NCBI GenBank assembly: GCA_026214975.1
Contig: CM047817.1
Location: 59,552,407-59,616,406 of the forward strand
DNA from: Gentiana macrophylla
Lineage: Eukaryota; Streptophyta; Magnoliopsida; Gentianales; Gentianaceae
Reading direction: 5' to 3'
Length of the DNA stretch: 64,000 bases
The position numbers and the translations under genes were made by a program. The number at the start of each line of letters is the position of its first letter. Position 1 is the first letter of the stretch. This document shows, one piece after another, positions 1 through 9,000 of this stretch. The notes beneath the pieces are model-generated. The model did not search any database and was not told the origin of the DNA. It worked only from the letters and a program-made list of their open reading frames with translations.

Positions 1-855
1 CCTACTCTGAATGAATCGACACTGGACCTTCCAGTCCTCTGACCAAGTCGTAGTTACTAACTCCTTCCGGTCTCCACCCGGCCTCAGTGTCCACGGAACA
101 TCCGGGCACACTTTCAAACGCAACTCCTCTAACGGATCCTGGCCGGCATCCTGCCTCCTCTTAATCTCCTCCTTGTAATCCAAACCCTCAAAAGGCGCTA
201 AACCGTACTTTTCGTTAATGACTATCGGGGTGAACGGGACCTTGACTCCTCTCACCATCACACCTCCGGTTTCTAAGTCCGTCTCTGAACAGTTGCTATA
301 AAACTCGCGAACTAGTGTATCATTTACCGGGGTAAGAGGGATTCTCATCAATGCATCCCATTTCCTATCCCTGAAAAGCTTCACAAACGCCTCATCAACC
401 TTCGTTTCCATAACCGCCCTCTCGATCAACATCGTCCTCGACTGTTAGTACTTAGTATAAACCTCGTAAGCCTTAGGGCTGATAAATCGACGGGCCAAAG
501 GAATAGGAGGAGCAGAAGGTCTAACAGTCGTCCTAACCGGTTCAGCTCGTGTACTTGCCTCCTCCTGTCTAGGGACATTCTCAGTAGGTTCGACTCTAGA
601 TGGGTCACCACTCCATTGACTCCTAGGGAAACGCGCTAAAGGGACATCATCCTCTGTATCGGAACCAGATGGCAACTCATCTCTTAACGGGGCCCTAGAC
701 TGAACTTGTGTAGTCCTAGGAGGGTTGTGTCTCGCACCAATCCGAATACCTTGAGTAGGATTTACCTCAGTAGGATCAACAACTTTCCGTTTCTTACTGG
801 GCTCCTGAGTCACACCCTTACCATGCCTCTTAACCACTACCTTTTTATGGACCAT
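1..855 (-). pseudogene. Post-pol ORF of gypsy A, resembling the 'putative plant transposon protein' family (partial)
   Basis: From the ATG at 855 a frame of about 284 codons runs to the left edge with a single in-frame TAA near 445. The N-terminal ~120 residues are basic and Pro/Ser-rich with a KKRKVV-like patch (possible nuclear signal). After the stop, the frame reads like the plant transposon-associated domain I know as Pfam PF20167: a D-[RK]-x-W block, a REFY-type motif, then a VRG-V-x-F-[ST]-P-x-VIN block and YGL. That assignment is from memory. The ORF lies where Athila-like elements carry an env-position gene, but I see no signal peptide or membrane segment in the visible part. The 3' end is outside the window. 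With only one stop in 855 bases it is less decayed than pol. Confidence 0.6.
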
Positions 856-1817
856 GACTCAACTAAAGCTACACACAACAACCCCAATCCCAAAATCAAA
901 CAAAACCACCCGTTTATCGTCCAAACGGGATTTCCCAAATAACACAATACCAAACCACAACAAATCACAATGCAGCCCATCCATCATCATTCATAACCAT
1001 CCCAGATCGTCAACGAAGCAAGACAAATAAACAAAACAAGAAAAAAAAACCAATAAGGTGAAATTCGTATGAAAAAGTCGATTCGAAAATCGAACTCAAA
1101 AAAAATGTGAATTAACCCCAGAAAAGTTTATGGATTCTTACCAAGTACGAGGATAGGATGATGATAATGGTGATTTGCAGCCCTAACAACGCACGAATGA
1201 CCGAAAGTTTGGATTTCTTCCCCAAGAAAACCGCACAATCTAGGTTGCTGATTCGAAACAACGGTTGTATGTTGGTCGATTGCGTTTGAAAAATCAAAAA
1301 GAGGGGATTGAGAGCTGTTTGTAGGGCCTTGAATCGCCCAATTTGGTTTAGAAATGAGGATTTTAGGGTAAGAGGAGGGCAAAAGTCGGGTTGCCAATTC
1401 GAATTTTCTGATTCGAATAAACAAATGGAAGCAGTGGGTATATATATAGGTGCAGGTCTGAACGGGCGTCCAGGAGATCAGACGGGCGTTCAGATGGAGA
1501 TCATATGAACTGGACGGGCGTCCATATAAACAGACGCTCGTCCAGATGCTCACTTTATGTACAGAGTTGGAAGGAGTTTCTCAGACGGGCGTCCAAGAAT
1601 GTTGGACGCTCGTTCAACAATTTTGCATGGCAGACGGGCGTCCAGTTCACTGGACGTGCGTCCAAGGCAGAAAAATGCAAAAAATATTCAATTTCATGCA
1701 ATTCAAATTCAAATTCGCATTTTCTCATTATACTTAAACAAAACCTCAAAAAATACAGATGAAAAACGACGAGTTACATAAAATTACTAGAAAATAGGTA
1801 AAAACAATAGAAAATAG
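856..1817. other. Non-coding post-pol spacer of gypsy A
   Basis: About 960 bases between the two downstream ORFs of element A. No supported coding. AT-rich sequence surrounds the dyad array at 1460-1664. Short frames here on either strand resemble no family I know. Confidence 0.6.
1460..1664. repeat. Array of eight GACG-NN-CGTC dyads in four pairs
   Basis: Eight ~13-bp near-palindromic units (consensus RGACGNNCGTYCA) start at 1460, 1480, 1512, 1532, 1583, 1604, 1632 and 1652. Members of each pair are 20, 20, 21 and 20 bases apart; gaps between pairs vary. The centre is GG, CT or TG. The same motif recurs in other non-coding parts of elements A and B. Confidence 0.85.
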
Positions 1818-1865
1818 TGGGTTGCCTCCCACCGAGCGCTTTTGTTTTACGTCGTTTGCTCGACG
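1818..1865 (-). other. Conserved post-pol box, copy 2 of element A
   Basis: On the minus strand this reads CGTCGAGCAAACGACGT, then A-rich sequence, AGCGCTCGGT and GGGAGGCAACCC. It matches the box at 2393-2439 and the plus-strand box after element B pol at 11161-11194. It lies between the two extra ORFs of element A. AGCGCT is a palindrome and GGG...CCC can form a small stem. Function unknown. Confidence 0.6.
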
Positions 1866-1880
1866 AAACAACCTAATACG

Positions 1881-2294
1881 CTAGTCATCGTAAATTTCCG
1901 ACCAATCCACAACTCGGATAAGACGGCGGAGCATATCAATCGCCGGAGGGAAGTCATACTCATCCTGCAAACCCCAGTCTTCACCAGCCACATCAACACC
2001 CCGAAAATGTTCACCTTGCAACACTAGCGCTAAATCTGTCAGCATCGGATCATTCAGGATTGTGTAAGGACGTCCTAGAGCTGCCTGCAACTCCTCAGTA
2101 GTAAAGTCTCCACCTCCCGAACATCGGGGAACAATAAGAACAAAGGTGACAGTCCTGATGCGGGTACTAATATCGAAGTCTACGTGCAAAACTATGGTCC
2201 CTCCCGGTCCGTCATCTACGGTGATAAGTGGGATCCTCTTAAGGAAAGGTAACTCCTCTGGTAGAACTCCGAAATCCATATCTAGCAAGCACAA
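1881..2294 (-). CDS. Hypothetical 137-aa ORF after pol of gypsy A
   Basis: An intact 137-codon frame between two copies of the conserved post-pol box. The product is acidic at its C-terminus, with no membrane segment or cysteine cluster. I do not recognise the family. An alternative start is the second Met a few codons downstream (MDFGVLPEEL). It could be an accessory protein of the element, or a chance open frame: nearby pol is riddled with stops while this is open, which favours past coding, but 137 codons is not proof. Its upstream neighbour on the minus strand is the end of pol (stop 2452-2454), about 160 bases away. Confidence 0.45.
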   Translation of the reverse strand: MCLLDMDFGVLPEELPFLKRIPLITVDDGPGGTIVLHVDFDISTRIRTVTFVLIVPRCSGGGDFTTEELQAALGRPYTILNDPMLTDLALVLQGEHFRGVDVAGEDWGLQDEYDFPPAIDMLRRLIRVVDWSEIYDD

Positions 2295-2392
2295 CTAACT
2301 GACAGATACAAACAAAAGAAAAACTTAGTAAACTAAACTTAAATACTAAAACTACAAAAGCATAAAACAAGAATAACTAAAGATGATGATAT

Positions 2393-2439
2393 CTAGGTTT
2401 CCCCCTAGTGGCGCTTTTGGTTAATGTCGTTAGCTCGAC
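2393..2439 (-). other. Conserved post-pol box, copy 1 of element A
   Basis: On the minus strand GTCGAGCTAACGACATTAAC is followed by AAAAGCGCCACTAGGGGGAA. It sits just after the pol stop codon and before the 137-aa ORF. It is duplicated at 1818-1865 and has a single relative after B pol. Confidence 0.6.
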
Positions 2440-2451
2440 ACTGTTTAAAGC

Positions 2452-2645
2452 TCAGCCTGGATCAGGCCATTTGACTTTTCTGCCTGCCACTACCTCGTCT
2501 AGACTTGGGTTAGTAGTTCGGCTGCAGAAACGACACTTAACACATGGGGTGAAATCTTTGATAGCTTTCCAAACACGTTTGAACCTCCCCATGGTTGACT
2601 TCTTCATCTTCTGAGTCTTCTGATGACGTTTCAGCTGACGCTCCC
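2452..2645 (-). pseudogene. C-terminal end of gypsy A pol, separated by insertion of element B
   Basis: This is the last ~62 codons of pol A, cut from the rest (ending at 27872) by element B. Setting aside B and one copy of CTCCC, the frame runs from 27874 into 2640 with no stop until TGA at 2452-2454. The segment is basic, contains a CVKCRFC cysteine cluster and ends KWPDPG. Element B pol also ends with WPDPG (stop 11132-11134), so this is a conserved C-terminal tail beyond the integrase. Its role is unknown; nucleic-acid binding is a guess from charge and cysteines. Confidence 0.75.
2641..2645. repeat. Target-site duplication of element B, left copy (CTCCC)
   Basis: CTCCC directly precedes the TGTTAAGG LTR start and is repeated at 27872-27876 directly after the LTR end (ACCGAACA). 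The 5-bp size fits Ty3/gypsy integration. Confidence 0.9.
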
Positions 2646-3182
2646 TGTTAAGGCCATATTTATATGATTATTAAGGGTGTATTTCATTATTATTTTTCCC
2701 ACATTTGCGTAATTTACATGAGAATTAAGGGTTTAAGTGTAATTATTTAATAAAGATGATTTTAAGAGGGTTGTATGCAAAATTGATGATTTTAAGTGTT
2801 GATTTAATGGAATTATTATTATTTGGATTTTATAACATTTTTGCATTGTTTATTTATCATGTAGGAGTTAATTTTTTCGTGCATATAAAGAGGATAAATG
2901 AAGCTCAAGTCGAATTATTCAAGATAGAGTTGGAATTGGCTTGAAGAAATTGGATAAAGATGATGAAATCCGACCTCGGCATCTTGGACGAGCGTTCAGT
3001 GCGGCGTCCATTCCAGGCAGGCGTTTGATAAAGTGAAGCAGCGTCGTAATTGTATTTACATTCAGAGAGTTCGGGACGGAGGATGAAGAAGCGTTTACTC
3101 AGCGTCCAGGCATTACGGACGGGCGCCCACAAGACGCAGGCAGCGTTCAAGGCCGACTTAGTCATAACCGACTTAAAACTCT

Positions 3183-3190
3183 ATATATAG
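3183..3190 (+). promoter_or_regulatory. TATA-like element in LTR of gypsy B
   Basis: CTCTATATATAGCA lies about 540 bases into the LTR and is conserved in the 3' LTR near 13070. It fits a plant RNA polymerase II LTR promoter, so the U3/R boundary would be ~30 bases downstream. Confidence 0.55.
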
Positions 3191-3916
3191 CAAAGCAGCC
3201 TCTTAACCCTAATTCATACCACATAATTGAGATCGCAAATTCACCAAAAAGTCTGCGCCGAGAACCCTAATTTCACACAGAGATGCAAATCTCCCAACCA
3301 ACAATCATATCCAACATGATTGTTGGCTAGAAACTACTGCGGTGAGTCGACGGAGGAAGCCCATCATCAACACAACCAACTAGAGAGTTCGATGCTTTAT
3401 GTTAGTGAGTTTAATTTATAGTTTTTCATCACTTTGGATCTTTGTTTTGTATTGATCATGTTTTGTTGGAATTAACGATTTGATGAAACGATTTATCTAT
3501 ATCTATATGCTTGGATCTATGTATGAAAATATATTGGTTTAAGTTTTATTTCGTTCAAGTGATGCAATTATTCGTGTTTTAAGAGATTATGCATGATTAG
3601 TTGAGTGAGTTTTTGAAACAACCTCGTGATTTCGTGTTGATTGCATGTTTAGTTTATTTGAAAAGATAAACGAAACCCTAGAATTTGATTGAAGATATTT
3701 AATTGGATTCGTGAATAAATCACCACTAAAAACTACATCTTAGATCACCATCTAGTTGGGGTTGTTGGTTGATGGGTGGATTCGTTGCCTCATTTGTGTT
3801 TTCCTTTATTGTTTATTAATCGAATCATTAGTTTAATCTTTAGTTCAAGTTTTAGTTTTATAAACCCTAGTTTCCTCATTTGTTTTTCTCGCACTTTTCG
3901 TCCCGATTCAGTAGTT

Positions 3917-3995
3917 GGACGCTCGTCCGCATAGCGACGCCCGTCCGTTAGATTCCGTTTTCAGACGCTCGTTCACCAAAGTGAACGCTCGTCTG
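3917..3995. repeat. Two pairs of GACG-NN-CGTC dyads in LTR of gypsy B
   Basis: Units start at 3917, 3935, 3963 and 3983. The first pair is 18 apart here but 20 apart in the 3' LTR (13794 and 13814); the second is 20 apart. Copia C inserted inside the second pair in the 3' LTR. Confidence 0.75.
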
Positions 3996-4168
3996 GCTTT
4001 CTGTTTGCTTATTTTTCAGCTTGTTTTATTTCTGTTTTCTGTTTTTAATTCTTAGGTTTAGGTTCTAGTTAGTTTCAACCTTAGTTTAGTAGTTTAGTTA
4101 ATAATTGTGACATAATTGATATAGATTTATATTTGAATCCGATAAACATTCCACTCCCTTAGGACGAC

Positions 4169-4213
4169 CCGTAAACACCCTATACTACGATCCTTATACT
4201 TGGGGTGTTTCGG
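4169..4213 (+). other. Hairpin near the 3' end of LTR B
   Basis: Left arm CCGTAAACACCC (4169-4180) can pair with GGGTGTTTCGG (4203-4213). The loop includes ACTACGATCCTT. Element A has the same loop with different but still complementary arms at 34430-34476. It lies 32 bases before the LTR end, so it would be in the 5' leader of the genomic RNA. Confidence 0.65.
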
Positions 4214-4251
4214 TTTATAAATTTAAAACACGTTTTTACCGAACAAGTTTT

Positions 4252-4263
4252 TGGCGCCGTTGC
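4252..4263 (+). promoter_or_regulatory. Primer binding site of gypsy B (tRNA-Asp type)
   Basis: TGGCGCCGTTGC starts six bases after the LTR end. Twelve bases match the 3' end of plant tRNA-Asp as I know it; the match then decays (GCGAGTC instead of CGGGGA). Element A keeps 18 bases. Confidence 0.75.
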
Positions 4264-4925
4264 GCGAGTCGGTAACGGTTGTCGGATTCTTCTAGTGCAA
4301 TTTTTATTTCGGTACTATTTTTTTTTTTTAGGTAATAATCTAATTGCATGCTTTTTTTTTTTATTTTTATTTTATTTCACTTTATCATAGTTTAGATTTT
4401 CGATTTTATAAATTTGATTTTAATTATTTTAGTTTTTATTTATTTATTTTATGTTATTGGTCGCATTAGATTTTTATTAGTTTAGAAGCCTTAGATTTAG
4501 CTTAGATTTGCCTTAGATTTTAGATCGTATAAATATATTGCCTTAATTATCACTATTTTAGGTTTTTATTTTCTTTCCTGCTATTCTTTTCTGTATCTGT
4601 TTCGTTTTTCAGTTTTTAAACGGGCGTCCATCCTTTCAGACGCCCGTCTGTTCTAAAAATCTTCCTCTCTGCATCGTTTAAGCTGATTAGACGAGCGTCT
4701 GAACTACCAAACGCTCGTCCAGCCTCTAAACACCCGTCTCTCCCCAATCTGTCTTCTGAACGCCAGTTCAGTGATCTGAACGAGCGTTCACTTATACTGA
4801 ACGCCATTCACTCTCTTCAATTGACACTTCTTTTTCTTTTCTCCCTCTAAACCATCTAATCTTTTCTAAACCTATTCTAATCAACCCCAAAGGGTTGATT
4901 TCTTTCTTTTCCTTTCTTCTGGTTT
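4264..4925 (+). other. Leader of gypsy B
   Basis: About 660 bases of T-rich non-coding sequence between primer site and gag start, containing the dyad array at 4618-4811. No credible ORF. Confidence 0.6.
4618..4811. repeat. Dyad array in the leader of gypsy B
   Basis: Units start at 4618, 4638, 4689, 4709, 4728, 4758, 4778 and 4799. Neighbouring units are mostly 19-21 bases apart. Most keep both half sites (AAACGGGCGTCCA, AGACGCCCGTCTG, GAACGAGCGTTCA); those at 4728, 4758 and 4799 are degenerate. Eight units, as in the other arrays. Confidence 0.8.
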
Positions 4926-6475
4926 ATGCAAACGAGAAGTAAGAAGGGACTTCTGATCTTTGATCCCGAGCACGAACGATCTATCCTTAGAAGAAGGCTT
5001 CTCCACGATTTGGACAAAATGGCGGATCAAGATCCACCAATTCCAAATCCCGACCCCAAGCTCGATTAAATTTACTCCTTCAGCAGATGCAAGCTCTGCA
5101 GCAACAACAGAATCAGCAAGCTGGCATAAATCAACAACTTCAACAATTTAGACAAAACCAGCTTAATCAACTGAACCAGGACCCCTACACTCCATATCTA
5201 AACCAAGATTTTCTCGAGGGGCATAGACCTATTCGTCCTCCCGACATGGGAGGAGCGAACTTTGATCTAAAGAACGGAGTTGTTGCTTTGTTTGAATAGC
5301 TCTTTCCATGTAATCGCTTTCTCGGGAAGATCCACACGACTTCTTGTCCACATTCGTACAAATCTATGAAGCAGGCCATTATCCTGGTGTTGATTCTGAG
5401 ATCGTAAAGTTAAAGCTATTTCCTTTTGCTTTGAAAGGTGAAGCAAGTCGGTGGTTTAAATCGTTAGCACATCATTCCCTCCATACATGGAATGATGTCA
5501 AAAGAGCCTTCGCTCTTAAGTGGGTTTCACCGAGGCAAGATTATGGAAATGAAACGGGAAATAGCTACGTTTGAGCGGTTGGAGGATGAGGCTGTTGGCA
5601 AGGCTTGGGAGAGATTAAATCTGTTGATGAGGAAGTGCCCCAATCACGGATATGACAGACATGAGTTGTTGGAGGCTTTTTCTGAGGTGTCTCTCAACCT
5701 AATAGAGACTATCTTGACTCCACAGCTCATGGATCCTTCTTAGGGGGAGGTGATGAGACTGCCTATAGAGTGGCTGAGACAATAGCCAAGAACAATATGT
5801 GGTCGACTCCCAAGAAGACCAATATTGTTAAGAAAGAAGGTACTGCAAACAATCCTGATACACAACTGTTGGTTGCTCAAATGGAATTGATAAGCAAGCA
5901 GTTGGCCAATCTTCAGATGCAGCCTTCTGATTCAAATTATCTTGAACCACAGGCAGGGACTGAGATGACGGAAGAAGTGAACTTAATGGATAATCAAAAC
6001 CAACCCTTCCGAAACTTCAATCAAAGCCAGAACTACTCAGGGTTTCAAAGACAAAACTTCAATCAAGCCAAGTTACCACCTGGCCCTTCAAATTCAAATT
6101 CTTTCAACTCGAACTATCAAAGGCCAGTTCAGAACTCCCAAAGGCCCCAAGGTGGCTGGAATCAAACTCAGAACAATAATCATACCACCTCATGTGTCCC
6201 TCAACACAAATTCGATGAGCTGGTAGACATGGTGAAGACTTTGTCTACTAGTGTTAAAGCAATTGAGAGACAAGTTGGTCAGATGGCCGACCCGCAAGCA
6301 AGGCAGACCTCACGGTAAACTTCCGAGTTATACCGAGAGAAATCCGAAAGCTGATGTGAATGTTTGCACTGCCATTACACCACAATGGGAGTATGGGCAA
6401 GAAGAGGAGTTGAACGAAGTAACTTTGAGAAGTGGTAAGAAGGCTGGACCCGGCAAGGTGTCGGGAAACGAGTAG
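4926..6475 (+). pseudogene. gag of gypsy B (broken)
   Basis: Structural protein that would build the cytoplasmic particle. It starts MQTRSKKG, matching element A gag (MQTRSQKG at 33789). Readable blocks: a Gln/Asn-rich N-terminus (~5087-5299), the gag core with KLKLFPFALKGEA-W (~5400-5540), a helical region with WERLNLLMRKCPNHG (~5590-5740), and an Asn/Gln/Phe-rich C-terminal region (~5990-6180) followed by a predicted helix with an ERQVGQMA motif. Several frameshifts and an early TAA after about 48 codons break it. Unlike element A, no CCHC knuckle is readable. It ends VSGNE-TAG at 6475, inside the frameshift cassette. Confidence 0.8.
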
Positions 6476-6505
6476 CCCCTCCTGACGCCATGAGTTCAGG
6501 AGGGG
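6463..6505 (+). promoter_or_regulatory. Candidate -1 ribosomal frameshift signal at gag/pol of gypsy B
   Basis: The heptamer GGGAAAC (6463-6469) lies in gag phase as G-GGA-AAC. A 6-nt spacer GAGTAG (6470-6475) contains the gag stop. Then CCCCTCCTGA (6476-6485) pairs perfectly with TCAGGAGGGG (6496-6505) around a 10-nt loop. The following pol frame (phase of 6490) is exactly -1 to gag and open across the stop. The same layout occurs in element A with a covarying stem. Confidence 0.8.
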
Positions 6506-7271
6506 GAAATCAGAAATCACATGCCGAAGAAAGCAATGATGAGGAGGGGCTTAGTGACAATTCTTCGGAGGATGAAAATAATTCTGATGATGAGGAAAGG
6601 AAGGAAAGTCAAGGGGCAGTACCCCTGACTAAGAAAAAGGAAGAGAAGTTTGTGAGATGGAAGGATAAGGAGGACGAGGCGATAAAGAATCAAGCTACGA
6701 AGAATGATAAAGCCCTTCCCTATCCACCAAAAGGAAAGAAAGCCCTCACTAACGACAAGCAGTATGCTGGAGTGAGGAGGATGCTTAGGGACACTAAAGT
6801 GAGTATGCCCTTAGGTTTGAGGTATTATCCGAAATGCCTAAATGTACTAAGTATCTCAAAGAATTCTGTGGGAGCAAGAGAAAGCTTGAGGGGATGGTGA
6901 AGAAGTGTTTCGAGAAGGCGTGCAATGGTTTCACAAAAAGTCATTTGTTTAGCGAGGTGACCACTAGCGGACCTTCAATATCTTGCGAGATTGAAGGCCA
7001 TTTGTTCGAAAATGTCTTATGCGACTCGGGGGCCTCCATTAATGTGATGCCATTAAATGTATGCAAGAAGCTCGGGCTAGACAAAAGAATGCGAGAACGC
7101 CTCATTTCTCTTGGATGGTAGACAAATCTAGTAAATCTGCGGCCGTTTTTTGTGTAGCTAATGTTCTCCTTCAAATTGAACATTTAGTCTTCCCTACCGA
7201 TTCGGGTTATTCTAGACTATCCACACGATAAGGAGATGCCTCTAATTCTAGGCCGAACCTTTTTAGACACT
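6476..7271 (+). pseudogene. Pol N-terminus and aspartic protease of gypsy B (broken)
   Basis: After the frameshift site comes an acidic/basic linker of ~130 residues (Glu/Asp/Lys-rich, with FVRWKDKEDEA as in element A), then the retropepsin. The catalytic motif is visible as CDSGASINVMPL (Asp codon at 7023-7025), followed by GLDKRMRERLISLGW. The family would cleave the Gag-Pol polyprotein inside the particle. Frame changes occur near 6834-6900 and after 7121, where the C-terminal half, which should supply the second conserved motif, is scrambled. The catalytic triad is intact here, unlike in element A. Confidence 0.75.
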
Positions 7272-7861
7272 TCTAACGCTCTCATCGACTTCACGCAAAG
7301 GGCAGATTACTCTTAGAGTCGGTGACACATCTGTCACCTTCACACGAGGACACATCTGAAAGAGCCGTAATTGATGAAATATCGTTTGTCGAAGCCATAT
7401 ATGAGGACGGAGGAGATGCCTATTATGAAGATGCAATGGAGCTTCTGAGAGATAGGTGTTTTTGAAGTCATGGACATTGAGGATCCGGTGATGCGGACCA
7501 TCTTCTAATTCATTCCCGGCCGTAGGCATGGACGAGTCATCTTCACTCGCTCACACTGGGCTGTTATTGAGTTAGAAGCATGGAGATGCCCAAACAACAA
7601 ACGATGATTTCAAAGAACTGAGTCAGGAAGACTTCATCCCTGGTGAAGAAGAAGCTCTGATGGGTAGTTGGGACGAGGTAGAGTTTTGGAGAGAAGCTAC
7701 TCATTGGGAAGTAGATGATTGGGAGGAGTTAGCGGAAGAGCTTAAAGGCGAAGAGTTAAGGAAAATGATCGATCACAAGAAAAGGAAGCAAGTGTTGACC
7801 GGAGGATTCCGATGGATGATTTGATCCAGTACCTTTCGGGGTTGAGACTCGGGAAGATGAG
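7272..7861 (+). pseudogene. Protease-RT connecting region of gypsy B (degenerate)
   Basis: No continuous frame. Short blocks of acidic sequence are readable (GDAYYEDAMELLRD near 7420; a Glu/Asp/Trp-rich stretch near 7640-7770). This looks like the variable linker between protease and RT, broken by several frameshifts. Confidence 0.5.
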
Positions 7862-9000
7862 GTGTTCTACTGTCAACCACTTCAAGCTCATAGGGAGAAA
7901 GGTGGCCCGTTAAAATCTAGTATTGAGCAACCACCTACTGATTTAGAGCTCAAACCGCTTCCAAAACACCTTAAGTATATCTTTCTTAAGGATGGAGATA
8001 AATTGCCTTTGATCATTTCTTCGAAACTCGACCCTGAGCAAGAAGCACAGCTGATAGAAGTGCTTAAGAAAAACATCCTCGCGTTCGGATGGCAAGTGGG
8101 TGATATCCGAGGGATCAGCCCAGACATATGCATGCATAAAATCCGAACGGAGGAAGGAGCTAAAAAGGTAAGACAACCTCAGCGAAGGCTGAACCCGCAT
8201 ATGCAAGAGGTTGTCAAGAAGGAGGTTATAAAGTGGCTCGACATGGGAATCATCTACGCAATCGCCGATAGCGAGTGGGTCAGCCCTACTCAAGTTGTGC
8301 CAAAGAAGGGCGGTATTACAGTAGAAAAGAATGAAAAAGGGGAGGAAGTTGCCCTACGTCTCGTGGATCAAGCTCTGAGTCTCAGATCGACTATCGTAGA
8401 CTTAATGAGGTTACTGCCAAGGACCACTTTCCCCTACCCTTCATTGACCAGCTTATTGAAAGACTGAGTGGTCACAAGTATTATTGTTTTCTCGATGGAT
8501 ACTCTGGTTACTTCCAGATAGCCATCGACCCCAATGACCAAGAGAAGACAACGTTTACGTGTCCATCTGGTACTTTTGCCTTTCGTAGAATGCCATTCGG
8601 CCTATGCAACGCGCCCGCGACTTTTCAACGGTGCATGTTGGCCATTTTTGATGGACTTGTTGAGCAATGCATGGAAGTCTTCATGGATGACTTCTCAGTC
8701 TACGGCGATAGCTTTGATGAAATCTTAAAGAATCTAGATATGGTACTCCAACGGTGTGTTGAGAAAAATCTGGTGCTTAACTGGGAAAAATGCCATTTTC
8801 TGGTAGATGAAGGAATAGTTTTGGGACACAAGGTGTCCAATGCTGGCATTCAAGTTGATAAGGCTAAGGTCGAAGCCATTGAAAGATGGCGTACCCTAAG
8901 GCAAAGTGAAAGAGGTACGAGGTTTTCTAGGTCATGTTGGCTTCTACCGGCGTTTCATTAGAGACTTTTCTACGATTGCCAAGCCTTTATCAAATCTCTT
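7862..9000 (+). pseudogene. Reverse transcriptase of gypsy B (broken)
   Basis: RNA-dependent DNA polymerase domain. The N-terminal part is readable to about 8370 (KPLPKHLKYIFL, AFGWQVGDIRGISPDICMHKI, VRQPQRRLNP, DSEWVSPTQVVPKKGG). The fingers motif is scrambled near 8360-8400, where element A reads a clear TGYRVCIDYRKLNE block. The palm is intact at 8590-8900: MPFGLCNAPATFQRCM, then FMDDFSVYG with the catalytic Asp pair, and VLNWEKCHFLV. A frame change follows near 8900. The scrambled stretch coincides with several CTG/CAG triplets in the homologous sequence. Confidence 0.85.

Larger units (their letters stand above)
2646..4245 (+). repeat. 5' LTR of gypsy B
   Basis: 1600 bp, TGTTAAGG...ACCGAACA. 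Its start is repeated at 12530 and its end at 27871. It carries a TATA-like element near 3183, degenerate dyads around 2986-3140, two dyad pairs at 3917-3995, and a hairpin 32 bases from its end. Differences from the 3' LTR cluster at CAG/CTG and CG-rich spots. Confidence 0.92.

Noticed and set aside
1460..1664. CRISPR-like array of short repeats
   Set aside because: Units are 13 bp, imperfect, and paired at 20 bp with no constant spacer length, in plant retrotransposon sequence.
6473..6505. UAG readthrough signal instead of frameshift
   Set aside because: In the zero frame after the TAG, element A soon reaches a stop and does not enter pol; pol is in the -1 frame in both elements and open through the stop.
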